From IMG/VR virus record IMGVR_UViG_3300017917_002434, positions 1-64,000 of that record: a stretch of 64,000 bases of DNA, one strand, 5' to 3'. The first letter of the stretch is position 1, and each line of letters starts with the position of its first letter. Source of the stretch: a virus. Positions 13,625 through 22,630 of the stretch are shown in pieces. Below the pieces are notes generated by a model. It made no database searches. It worked only from the letters and a program-made list of their open reading frames with translations, and was not told the origin of the DNA. Both the position numbers and the translations under genes were made by a program.

Positions 13625-14638
13625 TTTACCTACAGAACAGGCAGCAGAACAAGGGATTAATCTACCTTCAGTAAATTTTTTGTTCCAACTTTTTTGTATA
13701 GTTGAAAAAAATCTTCCGTTGATTATAGTATCCCAATCATTGATATCTAATTTAATATTATCCCCACCCCACTTTTTCCACAATGACTCGTAACCGTCTT
13801 TGTTGTTAGCATCCATAGTCAGTCTAGCACCTGCGGTCATACAACAAGGGAAAAGATGTGTTTCTACATCTATATAGGCTTCTCGATCTTTTTGTGCTTG
13901 ACATTCAATACAGTCATTTTCAGCCATTGTTGCCCATTCAACATCAGTAGATGGCTTCTCATCCATTTTAAACATTTCGAACTGATATTCCTCCATGGGC
14001 GGCACTAGAAGTTTTCCGTTACCTCCTACAGATTTTTTATTGAATAAACTATCTGTCATAAATCGGTTGTTAGCCAGTAAAAAAAAGTTTCTAAATCCCA
14101 TAGTCTGGGAAAACATTCTAGCAGCAGTGATCTGATGTTGATTGTGTTTAAATGGTATAAACTGCCAGTCCGCAACACCTCCCGCACGGATAAAAGATTC
14201 AACATTGTTGATGAGGTTATGCCACTTAACTTTGACCCTATAGATATGATTAGTGTCTTCAAGTCCGTCAATACCAAATATAACTGAATGATTTTTTCCC
14301 AAGGTATGAGCAAGTTCACTCCACCAGTCGGGATCACGCATTCCACCGTTGGTAGAAATTTGTATTTCGATATTAGGATTTTTTTTGTATATAACTTTAA
14401 TAATATCGAGTAGATTCGGTGCCATACACGGATCTCCAACATCACCGCAAAAACTTATTTTTTCTAAGTTATCGTAAACACGTTGGGGAATCCTTGATTC
14501 GTAAAACTCAGTAGGAATGAATGTTTGTTTAAAAAAACTGTAGTCGCCACTCCTCCATTCTCTAAGACACTGAGGACAGGCAGCATTACAAAGACTACTA
14601 GTCTCTATCTGAAGCATTTTTACTGTATCGTAAAACAT
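13571..14638 (-). CDS. radical SAM protein, SPASM-like C-terminus
   Basis: A 355-residue radical-SAM protein with the cluster motif C17-NAA-C21-PQ-C24 close to the N-terminus, then FCGDVGDPCMAPNLLDI in place of the usual GGEP loop, and QISTNGGMRDPDWW. The C-terminal part has a Cys-rich set (NDCIECQAQKDREAYIDVE, LFPCCMT, LIPCSAACSVG) that could hold a second 4Fe-4S cluster as in SPASM enzymes. It is a paralogue of the product at 30621-31733, sharing FCG-GDP, NPN-E and HNQHQ/HNQDQ. Its start codon abuts the halogenase stop, so the two are translationally linked. Confidence 0.83.
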   Translation of the reverse strand: MFYDTVKMLQIETSSLCNAACPQCLREWRSGDYSFFKQTFIPTEFYESRIPQRVYDNLEKISFCGDVGDPCMAPNLLDIIKVIYKKNPNIEIQISTNGGMRDPDWWSELAHTLGKNHSVIFGIDGLEDTNHIYRVKVKWHNLINNVESFIRAGGVADWQFIPFKHNQHQITAARMFSQTMGFRNFFLLANNRFMTDSLFNKKSVGGNGKLLVPPMEEYQFEMFKMDEKPSTDVEWATMAENDCIECQAQKDREAYIDVETHLFPCCMTAGARLTMDANNKDGYESLWKKWGGDNIKLDINDWDTIINGRFFSTIQKSWNKKFTEGRLIPCSAACSVGKSNIAAFDNTVKFFVNPR

Positions 14639-16248
14639 TAAATTTTAATAGAATCCATCCACTCTTGCGGAGTCATACCTTTGAAAATATTGTCTTTGAG
14701 ATAATGATAATATTGTGGAAATTTTTTAGAAGCTAAATTTAAATGATTTCTTAGATAATCAAAATGTAGTTCGGCCATTCGGAGTTCGTCATCGCTGATT
14801 TTTTTAGATGGCCATTTACTCAGATCAATGTTCCAAGTGGCGGCCAATTCTATCCACATGTAGTCTGGAAAGAAACACAGACTCTGGGAAGCACCGTCGA
14901 TAGTATTTTTATAATCGTTATATTTGTCTAACAATAATTCTTCATGTTTTAGTCTGCGACCAATACTACGCATTTCTTCCCAGTATTCATTATCAGTCCT
15001 CGGACTCAGCGTGTAATGTACTAAAATAAAATTAGCCACATCATCAAACGTATGACCTATTTTAGTATTATATCTTGTCCAATCTATATTTCTCGCATCG
15101 AAATTATGATCTTCTAGTACGTGTGTTAGCTCCCATGCTGAATTAGATATTACTCCTAGCATGTTAGCTTCCATAGGCTCAACAAATCCTATGGTCATGC
15201 CTATAGCACAGACATTACCGAACCCGGGATTCATCATACGTTTTTTATCCCATTTGATTCGCCTAGGTTCAAATTTGGGTTTGGTTAAAATTTTACTACG
15301 ATATTCTGCTAAAACTTCGTCGTCGCTGATAAAATCATTGCTGAAAATATATCCAGTACCTCGTCTATGGAATAAGCTGATATCAAAACACCAACCCTTG
15401 TTCATAGCGATAGACTTTGTATAATTTACCATTTCTTTTTCTGGATCGATGTAATCTAACTGACAGACGTAGGCACTGTCTGCTACATTGTTTTCGTACC
15501 ACTTCCATTGAACATTATCAAATTCTTTAATTAATACTCTATGGAAGCCTGAGCAATCTACGTATAGATCCGCGGTTAATTCCGTAGCATCGTCAAATAC
15601 TATTTTTTCAATATTCTGACCAGTTTTAACTATCTGTTTTATATGAGCTATCTTATGAACGACACCGCCGGGGCCAGCTACAAACTCTTTTAGATAATCT
15701 GCGAATCTTTCCGTGTTAATATGATATGCCCAAGCGAGATCGTTTTCGGGTAGATATGATACACCGTCCACGAACGGTGCTTTTAAGTCCTCAGTAAATG
15801 CTGTCCATGCGGTAAAATTCTTACTGAAATTTCTATCAGTTTTTCCTTGTTTAAAAAGTTCTAACCAATAATCAGTTAATCTTGTTTCGTCAACCCGGAC
15901 GTCTCGATGATCGTCCCACGACACTCCTTTGTAAGGAGAAGAATATAAATGACTTTTGCTCTTATTGAAAGCGAATGTAAACAGCTCGTTTTCACCTTTT
16001 CCATGTAACCAATTTATAAAATTATTTCCGTACTTATAGACGCTGCCAGTATGGAACATGAAGTGTTTTTCGTCGATGCCGAGCACTCGGATAAATTCTG
16101 TTAAGTGTACAGTAACAGACTCACCTACTCCGATTCTTGGAACTGCTGGACTTTCAACCAGCGTAATTTTGCTGTTAGGAACAAATTTATTCAACCAACT
16201 CGCAGTCATCCATCCCGAGCTTCCTCCGCCAACAACGATAATTTTCAT
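14638..16248 (-). CDS. flavin-dependent tryptophan halogenase homologue
   Basis: A 536-residue protein of the PrnA/RebH type. The FADH2-binding motif GGGSSG (residues 7-12) and VGESV (41-45) are present. K72 in HTGSVYKYGNNF sits where the catalytic Lys (K79 of PrnA) lies. E360 in IGFVEPMEANML matches the catalytic Glu, but the following Ser is Ala. The family motif WxWxIP appears as WCFDIS (286-291), a weakened form. Such enzymes chlorinate or brominate tryptophan or indolic compounds using HOX made from FADH2, O2 and halide; homologues are known in marine phages. AAGGGG precedes the start. The substrate is unknown. Confidence 0.85.
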   Translation of the reverse strand: MKIIVVGGGSSGWMTASWLNKFVPNSKITLVESPAVPRIGVGESVTVHLTEFIRVLGIDEKHFMFHTGSVYKYGNNFINWLHGKGENELFTFAFNKSKSHLYSSPYKGVSWDDHRDVRVDETRLTDYWLELFKQGKTDRNFSKNFTAWTAFTEDLKAPFVDGVSYLPENDLAWAYHINTERFADYLKEFVAGPGGVVHKIAHIKQIVKTGQNIEKIVFDDATELTADLYVDCSGFHRVLIKEFDNVQWKWYENNVADSAYVCQLDYIDPEKEMVNYTKSIAMNKGWCFDISLFHRRGTGYIFSNDFISDDEVLAEYRSKILTKPKFEPRRIKWDKKRMMNPGFGNVCAIGMTIGFVEPMEANMLGVISNSAWELTHVLEDHNFDARNIDWTRYNTKIGHTFDDVANFILVHYTLSPRTDNEYWEEMRSIGRRLKHEELLLDKYNDYKNTIDGASQSLCFFPDYMWIELAATWNIDLSKWPSKKISDDELRMAELHFDYLRNHLNLASKKFPQYYHYLKDNIFKGMTPQEWMDSIKI

Positions 16249-16258
16249 TATAACCCCT

Positions 16259-16266
16259 TATAAATA
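16259..16266 (+). promoter_or_regulatory. T4-type late promoter, exact TATAAATA
   Basis: The full T4 late consensus TATAAATA lies 6 bases before the ATG at 16273. The predicted start (about 16272) would leave a leader of zero to one base. It drives the plus-strand cassette opposite the halogenase. Confidence 0.7.
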
Positions 16267-16272
16267 TCACTC

Positions 16273-16875
16273 ATGAGCTATATTAATTATCTTGATTTAC
16301 CACCATTGCCTTTAGATATAGAAAGTGATATTTTGGAAACTGTTTCGAAATACGAACACGTTTCTAGAAATGATGAATTATTAATTTCAACTAATTCTAA
16401 TCTTAAAAAAATAATAGAATATTCTGACTATGATCCAAACACTAATATCGGTTATCACTATTCTAGCGGTAAAAAAATATTTCCCGATATAGCCGATTAT
16501 GATTTTCTAGAACCCAGTGACGCTGTAAAAAACTGGGTCGTAAACAATATCAATTTAGATTGTTTGGCATTTATCCAGGTAATGTCAAGTGGCACTGTAG
16601 TTCCTCCGCATATAGACGAAGCTAGATCTAAAGCAATAAATTATCTAATTGAAACAGGCGGTGAAGCCAGCACTACTTTTTATCAACCAAAAAACGAATA
16701 TAAAAAGTTATCTATTACTCCGCAGGTTGTGATTCCTTATACACGTTTAGATGTTATCGAATCAACAGTAATTGAAAAAAAACTATGGCACGAACTAGAT
16801 GTTAAAGTTATACATGGAGTAGAAAATATTTCTTCTAGAAGATTGGCCCTAACATTATGTCCACTAACAAATTAA
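16273..16875 (+). CDS. Fe(II)/2-oxoglutarate oxygenase-like protein
   Basis: A 200-residue protein with the 2OG-oxygenase signature. VPPHIDEARSKAINYL carries H-x-D, KVIHGVENISSRRLALTL carries the distal His and the Arg, and the intervening spacing fits the double-stranded beta-helix fold. It follows an exact late promoter and overlaps the aminotransferase gene by 19 bases, implying that the two act together. It could hydroxylate the amino-containing substrate or product of its partner, which is only a guess. Confidence 0.72.
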   Translation: MSYINYLDLPPLPLDIESDILETVSKYEHVSRNDELLISTNSNLKKIIEYSDYDPNTNIGYHYSSGKKIFPDIADYDFLEPSDAVKNWVVNNINLDCLAFIQVMSSGTVVPPHIDEARSKAINYLIETGGEASTTFYQPKNEYKKLSITPQVVIPYTRLDVIESTVIEKKLWHELDVKVIHGVENISSRRLALTLCPLTN

Positions 16876-18032
16876 TTTTTCCATATGTTACCAATGAGGA
16901 TGTTTCTGTAAGAGAAATTTCGGATTATACCGATTACGGATTTATAGAAAACGGCAAAAGACTACTTGATTTAAGTTTAGGTAATTGTGGTTGCTTTCCT
17001 TTAGGGTTTAAAAGATCAGATATTATCGATCGTGTACAAGAACAAATGAAAACATTACCATTTTGTTCAGGTGAATTCTATACTACTAATTCCGCAGTAC
17101 TTGAACTAAGTCAGCGTCTATATGACCTTAGTGGAGGGTACAGAAGTGTGTTTGCTCTAAGCGGCAGTGATGCGGTCGAAGGTGCTTTAAGATTAGCACA
17201 ACTGTATAACGGTCGCAATAAGTTTTTAGGATTTAAAAAAAGTTATCATGGCAGTACATACCTAAGTTCAAGTGTCAGTGACGCAACATACATGACTGAC
17301 TTCTTTGGCAAGGATCCACGATGTGTAGTCAGTGATTATAACTTAGATATGATTACAGACGACTTGTGTGCTGTGGTCATAGAAACCAGTAGTTGGCAAA
17401 ACGGCTTATATGATCCTGGTCAAGAATTCTGGAACAGCCTGCGTAAGATCTGTACCGATAAGAACATAGTTCTTATTGTCGATGACATCGCTATGTGCGG
17501 TGGGAAGACTGGTACTTTCTTTGGCTGGTCCGGAATAGTCGAACCGGATATATTCACTGTAGGAAAGGCACTATCTTCTGGATACTTTCCTCTCAGTGCT
17601 ACCTTAATTAATGAGAAAATATTTTCTAAAATTAAAGGACAAGTGTTTACCCACGGATTTAGTTATAGTTTTAGTCTAAGTGGAATTTATTCTACCTTGG
17701 CTTATCTTGATATAATAGAAAAAGAAAAATTGTTTGATAACTACCGTGAAATTATGCGAAGAGCATATAGCTTGTTTGACAAATTTGTCGACTGTAAATT
17801 AATAAAAGATTTCAATAATCATGGATTAGTTTTTAATCTACGATTATTGACCGACAAGCCATTAGAAGAAGTGTTTGAAAAATTTCTTTACGAATACGGT
17901 ATCAGTGCTGGAATGTGGAATGAAGGGGGATCTGGTCTATTAGTGGTAATTCCATTAAATGCTCCTGGTTCCTATTTTACAGAGCTAGAATTTAAATTAA
18001 CACAAGCACTAACTGATTATAGATCTCTTTGA
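16857..18032 (+). CDS. class III PLP-dependent aminotransferase
   Basis: A 391-residue protein with class III aminotransferase features: LSGSDAVEGALRLA (phosphate-binding region), SYHGSTYLSSSVS, the metal/PLP-ring Asp in LIVDDIAMCGGKTG, and the Schiff-base Lys in FTVGKALSSGYFPLSA. The length is slightly short for the class (usually 400-450). Relatives transfer amino groups to or from omega-amino acids, ornithine or acetylated intermediates. It shares a cassette with an oxygenase and lies beside the amidinotransferase on the opposite strand (24-base convergent overlap), so it may make an amine that is later amidinated. The substrate is not determinable. Confidence 0.87.
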   Translation: MSTNKLIFPYVTNEDVSVREISDYTDYGFIENGKRLLDLSLGNCGCFPLGFKRSDIIDRVQEQMKTLPFCSGEFYTTNSAVLELSQRLYDLSGGYRSVFALSGSDAVEGALRLAQLYNGRNKFLGFKKSYHGSTYLSSSVSDATYMTDFFGKDPRCVVSDYNLDMITDDLCAVVIETSSWQNGLYDPGQEFWNSLRKICTDKNIVLIVDDIAMCGGKTGTFFGWSGIVEPDIFTVGKALSSGYFPLSATLINEKIFSKIKGQVFTHGFSYSFSLSGIYSTLAYLDIIEKEKLFDNYREIMRRAYSLFDKFVDCKLIKDFNNHGLVFNLRLLTDKPLEEVFEKFLYEYGISAGMWNEGGSGLLVVIPLNAPGSYFTELEFKLTQALTDYRSL

Positions 18033-19049
18033 ACCTTCACGCACTACATCTAAAGTAAGGCAGTGAATACCAGCTTCCCAGAATAGGCCGTGACGTTGAG
18101 GAACCACATGGCAGTTAATTCCATATTTTTCCATCACATTAAAAATCCTCGGTTGATGATTACTGAACAGTACATTATGACTATCTATGACTAGAACATT
18201 GCTGTCAAAAAATACTTCCTGTGCGTAACCTTTCCATTGCGTCAACCATTTGTCTATCCAGGCATCGCTAAATTTGCCGTCAGTGTTTGAATAGTCTGCG
18301 ATAAATTTAACATCGTCGAACGGCTCGAAATAATCTTGTAATTCTACTATCTGTTTATTACGTAAAGGTTCAGGGACCCAATCTGCGTTTACACAAAATA
18401 CTAGTTCGTCGTTGGTCATAAACCATCCGTGATCAATATGACCAAACCCCTGTTGATGTGTGTTACCTACGTCTATAATAGTATCTGCCGGTAAATTACG
18501 TTTCATCCACTCTAATCCTAGACCATTGCCTGGCCCCTTGGTATTTGTAATCAACTTGTCACCGCATTTAAACATAGTAGCAGTATGCCAAAGTATTTGA
18601 TCTTTCAACTGCTCGTGATATACTTGTTCACCGTTGGCCCACCATTTGTCCACTAGAGTTTCTAATCTAGGAGGTGGCATACTGAGCCAATTATATCCTC
18701 GATCAAATAATTCTTTAAAAATATGATTATAATTTACGCTGTCTAAGTACCTATCAGGCATGCTGGTATACGTTTGGTAAACAGTTTCTCCGTATACCAA
18801 ATATTGATCTCGTGGAACAATAGGTGCTGTTGGATTATCAATTTTAAAGTATCCTAAGTCTAAATGGTCATCTATCCTAGATACTGTTGGTCGATGAACA
18901 CGCACACCTAGCTTAGTCAGATAGTCGGCTAGATTATCGAGGTCTTCTTTAGTTTCGCCAAATATCTGAGCTAATTTGTTACTGTAAGCACCTTTAGGGC
19001 AGGTACCTACAATAACCTCTTTTAACGGATCCCAATTAGTCCATGTCAT
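18009..19049 (-). CDS. amidinotransferase family enzyme (glycine amidinotransferase-like)
   Basis: A 346-residue protein of the arginine:glycine amidinotransferase / dimethylarginine hydrolase superfamily. The catalytic Cys is C330 in WEAGIHCLTLDVVREG, matching the family GxHCxT motif. The catalytic His and Asp lie in GFGHIDHGWF (H204, D206). The N-terminus WDPLKEVIVGT is typical of amidinotransferases. The enzyme would move a guanidine group from arginine to an amine or, in a hydrolase role, cut a guanidine. I chose the ATG at 19049, which overlaps the upstream stop codon as ATGA. It is the last of an eleven-gene minus-strand operon. Confidence 0.85.
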   Translation of the reverse strand: MTWTNWDPLKEVIVGTCPKGAYSNKLAQIFGETKEDLDNLADYLTKLGVRVHRPTVSRIDDHLDLGYFKIDNPTAPIVPRDQYLVYGETVYQTYTSMPDRYLDSVNYNHIFKELFDRGYNWLSMPPPRLETLVDKWWANGEQVYHEQLKDQILWHTATMFKCGDKLITNTKGPGNGLGLEWMKRNLPADTIIDVGNTHQQGFGHIDHGWFMTNDELVFCVNADWVPEPLRNKQIVELQDYFEPFDDVKFIADYSNTDGKFSDAWIDKWLTQWKGYAQEVFFDSNVLVIDSHNVLFSNHQPRIFNVMEKYGINCHVVPQRHGLFWEAGIHCLTLDVVREGSKRSIIS

Positions 19050-19477
19050 GCTGATAAAATCTCTTCTAAATATTTTTGATCCCAAAAACTATAATAATTA
19101 GTTTCTGATAATTTTTTTCTAGCACCTTCTAAATTATCTCTCCACTGGCACAATAAAAGATTATGTTTACCATTGTTTGTCTGTACACCGTTTATCTCTG
19201 TATACCTATCCTTGTGATCAGGAAGAAACACTAAAGACGCATATATTTTACTATACTCTTTGGCCAGTTGTACTAGTTCATCTTGAGTCCATTCGGGAGG
19301 AAGTACATATATCAATAATTCAAAATCCCATGGCGGTGGATCGATATTTGTTCCATCAGTTTCGACTATTCCATATTCGGCATTTTTAGCATAAGGGCAA
19401 ACTGAAAATCCACCTAACAGTATCTGTCTAGTGGTCAAACGATCTATCCAATCGATTATGTCTTTTTTAATATCCAT
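19046..19477 (-). CDS. hypothetical protein with CPYAKNA motif (143 aa)
   Basis: A 143-residue protein that I cannot assign. The N-terminal region LLGGFSVCPYAKNAEYGIVE has a single Cys-Pro-Tyr-Ala motif reminiscent of small proteins that bind a cofactor or an anion, but this is not diagnostic. The rest, FELLIYVLPPEWTQDELVQLAKEY, then RYTEINGVQTNNGKHNLLLCQW, suggests an alpha/beta fold of about 130 residues. It is joined at both ends by overlaps: ATGA with the amidinotransferase and 11 bases with the SDR gene, so it belongs to that pathway. Confidence 0.6.
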   Translation of the reverse strand: MDIKKDIIDWIDRLTTRQILLGGFSVCPYAKNAEYGIVETDGTNIDPPPWDFELLIYVLPPEWTQDELVQLAKEYSKIYASLVFLPDHKDRYTEINGVQTNNGKHNLLLCQWRDNLEGARKKLSETNYYSFWDQKYLEEILSA

Positions 19478-20078
19478 TTAACACCGTAATACTAGATATA
19501 AAGTTTCTACCATTTATACTTTGTAAAACAAGATCAACAGTTTTTACAAGATCATCAACAGTGATAACGCTGTTAGTTTCTATGATTTTATTGTAAAGTT
19601 CTATTCCATTCTGTTCTTCAGTATCATAGGGATTATAAAAATTTGTCTGTACGATCCCTGGCATGATTATTATACTTTTACATTTGCTACCGCTGTGATT
19701 AATATCCCAACTTATTTTATTAAGGGCATATTTTTCTTTACCATATTCTGTTAACCAAGGAAACTCTTCTGGTATGTTAGCCAAAGGTTCGGCAGCTATC
19801 GAACTAATATTAACTATAAAATGATTATCACTCCAATGCTGCTGCTGCCATAATCTAGCAAGTTCTACCTGTTGATAATAACAGTAGGCATTGTTAAAAA
19901 ATAAATCGCAGTCTCTGGTAAGTTCGACGATTCTGTCAATATTTTCTCTGTTAGAAATATCAAATCCGTTATCTAAACTAAACCCCTTTACAGAACATCC
20001 CTTAGATAAGAAGTGATCAAACAGTCCTTTTCCGATTCCGCTAGTATGACCAGTGATCGATATTTTTTTAAATGTCAT
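19467..20078 (-). CDS. short-chain dehydrogenase/reductase
   Basis: A 203-residue SDR. The cofactor motif TGHTSGIG near the N-terminus, a DLFFNNAY block in place of NNAG, the catalytic Ser in FIVNISSIAAE and the catalytic Y-x3-K in LTEYGKEKYALNK are present, followed by IIIMPGIVQTNF. It should oxidise or reduce an alcohol/ketone with NAD(P)H. The protein is short for an SDR (usually near 250), lacking part of the C-terminal substrate region. I chose the ATG at 20078, which overlaps the upstream stop (ATGA); another Met lies two codons earlier. Confidence 0.83.
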   Translation of the reverse strand: MTFKKISITGHTSGIGKGLFDHFLSKGCSVKGFSLDNGFDISNRENIDRIVELTRDCDLFFNNAYCYYQQVELARLWQQQHWSDNHFIVNISSIAAEPLANIPEEFPWLTEYGKEKYALNKISWDINHSGSKCKSIIIMPGIVQTNFYNPYDTEEQNGIELYNKIIETNSVITVDDLVKTVDLVLQSINGRNFISSITVLNGY

Positions 20079-21439
20079 AGCCATTCACCGTTAGCATGCC
20101 ATGTAGGAGTTTTTAAAGATTTAATATCAATCTTCCCTACAGTCTGTTCTGTAAATCCTTCACAAGATCTACCCATTAATATATGAGCTTCGGGAACGTA
20201 TTCCTTAAGTTTCTTTAATAATAAATTTTCGTTGTATAATCTATGTTTTAATGGGACAAAGGCTGCGACTGGATCATAATTGAAAATATGGCTGAGATGT
20301 ATTACTGTATTAGACACATTATCTACCCACGACGATACTTCTAATCCCGTGTTCAGCACCAAATCTTCATGCCTAAAATCAAATTTTACTTTTGTTTTGA
20401 TGTCATTCCATACTTGAGGATCTATTTTAACATCCTGGACTTTGACAGAAGGTGCTATCCAATCTCTAGCTTCTTTTCCTACTAGCGAAGCTCTTCCCCC
20501 CACGACCGCAGTAATGAATTGTTCATAGTTTAAACCATTCCATCTCTTTACTATAGTCATCATAGTTTCAACTGCGAACAGATTATAATCTACAAATCGA
20601 ACTGTGGTGTTTTCATCATATCCATATTTGACTAGGTAATCCATCCATTGTAAACCGCTGGCCTGAATAATCAATTGTCGTATAGGACCATTTAAAGTTA
20701 GATCATACATTTCCTCAGTGTTATGAGGATAGAATAATGTTTGACTGGCTACACTTTGTTTTCCGTACAGGTAGGAACTAGCTGGAATAAAACTAGCTTC
20801 GTAATTAGGATAATAAAATTTCTTGTTGTTTCTGAACTCTTCTGGAAAAACGACCAGAGATAAATTATTTTTTAACGCTACTGAAATAATATTCCAACCG
20901 TGCCATTTATGTTTATAAGTTTTTTCGGTACTACCTTGTTTTATCCACAACGGTGTATAATCGTCGTGTATGTTTTCTTGGCTACGTAAGGGCCGGATCT
21001 GTGAATGAGTGTCGTAGTAAGAAAAATCTCCAATCTTAGGAAATCCTAAATTTTTTAATTTTCTTAGATCAATTATGTAACATTGATCGTGAAGTTCATA
21101 GTATCCGTCATCTCTATCGGCGATATGACCCATAATAAAAAAATCTTTATCACTATAAACTAATTTTTCTGTTTCGTGAAAAAATTCGTCACCGTTTATA
21201 AATTCTGTACCGGTACTTAATACCACAGCATGACTGTATTTTTCTGAAGCTTTCTGTAAAAGACTGTCTTCGTCTAAGCCTTGTATAACGTTGAAACCGT
21301 GATTCTGTATATTAACTAGCACGTAATCACTGAGATTCTTCACTAACTCTCGTGACCAATTGCTAGAACATTTTACAGTTCTATCAAGAAAAATAAAAAC
21401 TATATCCGGAGAACCAGATGGTGTATTAAATTCAAGCAT
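20075..21439 (-). CDS. two-part protein: glycosyltransferase-like N-terminus, methyltransferase-like C-terminus
   Basis: A 454-residue protein with no certain family. Residues 1-180 (SDYVLVNIQNHGFNVIQ, AVVLSTGTEFINGDEFF, YYELHDQCYIIDLRKLKNLGFP) resemble nucleotide-diphospho-sugar transferase scaffolds without a clear DxD. Residues 250-420 (SGLQWMDYLVKYGYDENTTVRFVDYNLFAVETM, DLVLNTGLEVSSWVDNV, VIHLSHIFNYDPVAAF) look like a class I methyltransferase-type Rossmann fold with an acidic residue (VDY) ending strand 2. Both calls are weak. It sits between the SDR and the oxygenase block and overlaps both neighbours. Confidence 0.5.
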   Translation of the reverse strand: MLEFNTPSGSPDIVFIFLDRTVKCSSNWSRELVKNLSDYVLVNIQNHGFNVIQGLDEDSLLQKASEKYSHAVVLSTGTEFINGDEFFHETEKLVYSDKDFFIMGHIADRDDGYYELHDQCYIIDLRKLKNLGFPKIGDFSYYDTHSQIRPLRSQENIHDDYTPLWIKQGSTEKTYKHKWHGWNIISVALKNNLSLVVFPEEFRNNKKFYYPNYEASFIPASSYLYGKQSVASQTLFYPHNTEEMYDLTLNGPIRQLIIQASGLQWMDYLVKYGYDENTTVRFVDYNLFAVETMMTIVKRWNGLNYEQFITAVVGGRASLVGKEARDWIAPSVKVQDVKIDPQVWNDIKTKVKFDFRHEDLVLNTGLEVSSWVDNVSNTVIHLSHIFNYDPVAAFVPLKHRLYNENLLLKKLKEYVPEAHILMGRSCEGFTEQTVGKIDIKSLKTPTWHANGEWL

Positions 21440-22076
21440 ATTGTTTATTATAACATCTTACTAGCATATCGCAAAATTCTTCGATTCGATCGCCTACTAT
21501 TATATTAGCGATCATATGAACTCTGTCTTTACTACTTCTATTAAACACCGCATGATTTTTGCTAATGTTTAGCATCATGATTTTTCCCTCTTGCCATGGA
21601 ACTACTCCATGACCTTCGATTTCCATTTCGCAAGATCTAGGATGAATCACAGCAACGTTTATGGGTAATATTGATTGTAAAGGATCGATGTTATCAGGTA
21701 TTGATCCATCGTTGTGCCAATCAATCATCCCGCCAGGACCGACTTTCATAAATCTTATTCTTGTATATCTCTGGGCAGGAAATGTATGTTTCCAAAAATC
21801 AGTTATCACAGGACATCTATATGCCAATTCAGTATATTGATATGGTGCTTGATATTCGTTGTAACCATATGTATCGGCGGTATAAGTTTTATCTATCGAT
21901 AGACCGTGTAGACAGCAGCTACTCCAGTTTTTACTATTTGACTCCCTATATTCCTGATAATGTGCTTCAGCTTCAAGTACCTGCTGTTTCCACACATCAA
22001 TGTCAAAAGGTATATCTAGTTCTAACCAAGGTATTCCAGATCTTAAAATTTCTCGGGCACGAGTTATACTATCCAT
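21432..22076 (-). CDS. Fe(II)/2-oxoglutarate oxygenase, Asp/Asn beta-hydroxylase-like
   Basis: A 214-residue protein. GPGGMIDWHNDGSIPDN supplies H-x-D, ISKNHAVFNRSSKDRVHMI supplies the distal His and Arg, and the INVAVIHPRSCEMEIEG core matches aspartyl/asparaginyl beta-hydroxylase-type folds. These enzymes hydroxylate Asp/Asn side chains in proteins or free amino acids. It is the first of five consecutive oxygenase-like genes read toward lower coordinates and overlaps both neighbours (8 and 13 bases). Confidence 0.77.
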   Translation of the reverse strand: MDSITRAREILRSGIPWLELDIPFDIDVWKQQVLEAEAHYQEYRESNSKNWSSCCLHGLSIDKTYTADTYGYNEYQAPYQYTELAYRCPVITDFWKHTFPAQRYTRIRFMKVGPGGMIDWHNDGSIPDNIDPLQSILPINVAVIHPRSCEMEIEGHGVVPWQEGKIMMLNISKNHAVFNRSSKDRVHMIANIIVGDRIEEFCDMLVRCYNKQYA

Positions 22077-22630
22077 TGTTTAAAAATTTCCTTGGCTTGA
22101 TCCATAGTAAGGCCATCCTCAGGGTTGGACTTTAAACTAATATCGCAACTAAGACACCATCTTGGTTCGTCACCGTAATTGGTTACTTTATGCGGTAACC
22201 CTGTTTGAACTAGACTAGGCCATTTTACTTCCTGACTGTGTAGATGAACTACATGATCTTCTGTATATCTAGTATAAGGAGTTCCTGCTTGAGTGATTTC
22301 TTGATCAGTTATTACAGCATCAGGTGCTAAAGTGTACCAGTGCATCATACTATCTTTACCTTGTATTATCCAATTCATGACAGCACGATCGCAGATGCCT
22401 GCTCCATCTATGTGGAACCCGCACTCTCGTCTAGCAGGAGTATAAAATACTAAAGGAGGATAAGTCATAACCAGACCATGTTGATCCAACCACTGTACAA
22501 AATCCGGATTGACATTTTCAGGATCAGCAAAAAATATTTCAGGGGCATGTCCTGTTTGATTTAACACAGTCGAATCTTTTAACGGGTGTGCTACTGGCAA
22601 CTTTAAATCTACGCAATAATTATTTTTCAT
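22064..22630 (-). CDS. Fe(II)/2-oxoglutarate oxygenase-like protein
   Basis: A 188-residue protein. ECGFHIDGAGICDRAVMNW holds H-x-D, and VQTGLPHKVTNYGDEPRWCLSCDI holds the distal His and the 2-oxoglutarate Arg. The YPPLVFYTPARR segment before the metal site is typical of small phage oxygenases. It overlaps both neighbouring oxygenase genes. It differs strongly in sequence from them, so the block is not a recent tandem duplication. Confidence 0.72.
   Translation of the reverse strand: MKNNYCVDLKLPVAHPLKDSTVLNQTGHAPEIFFADPENVNPDFVQWLDQHGLVMTYPPLVFYTPARRECGFHIDGAGICDRAVMNWIIQGKDSMMHWYTLAPDAVITDQEITQAGTPYTRYTEDHVVHLHSQEVKWPSLVQTGLPHKVTNYGDEPRWCLSCDISLKSNPEDGLTMDQAKEIFKQWIV

Noticed and set aside
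15161-15424. Antisense open frame inside the halogenase gene
   Set aside because: It is a shadow of a clearly conserved flavoenzyme, with no start context.
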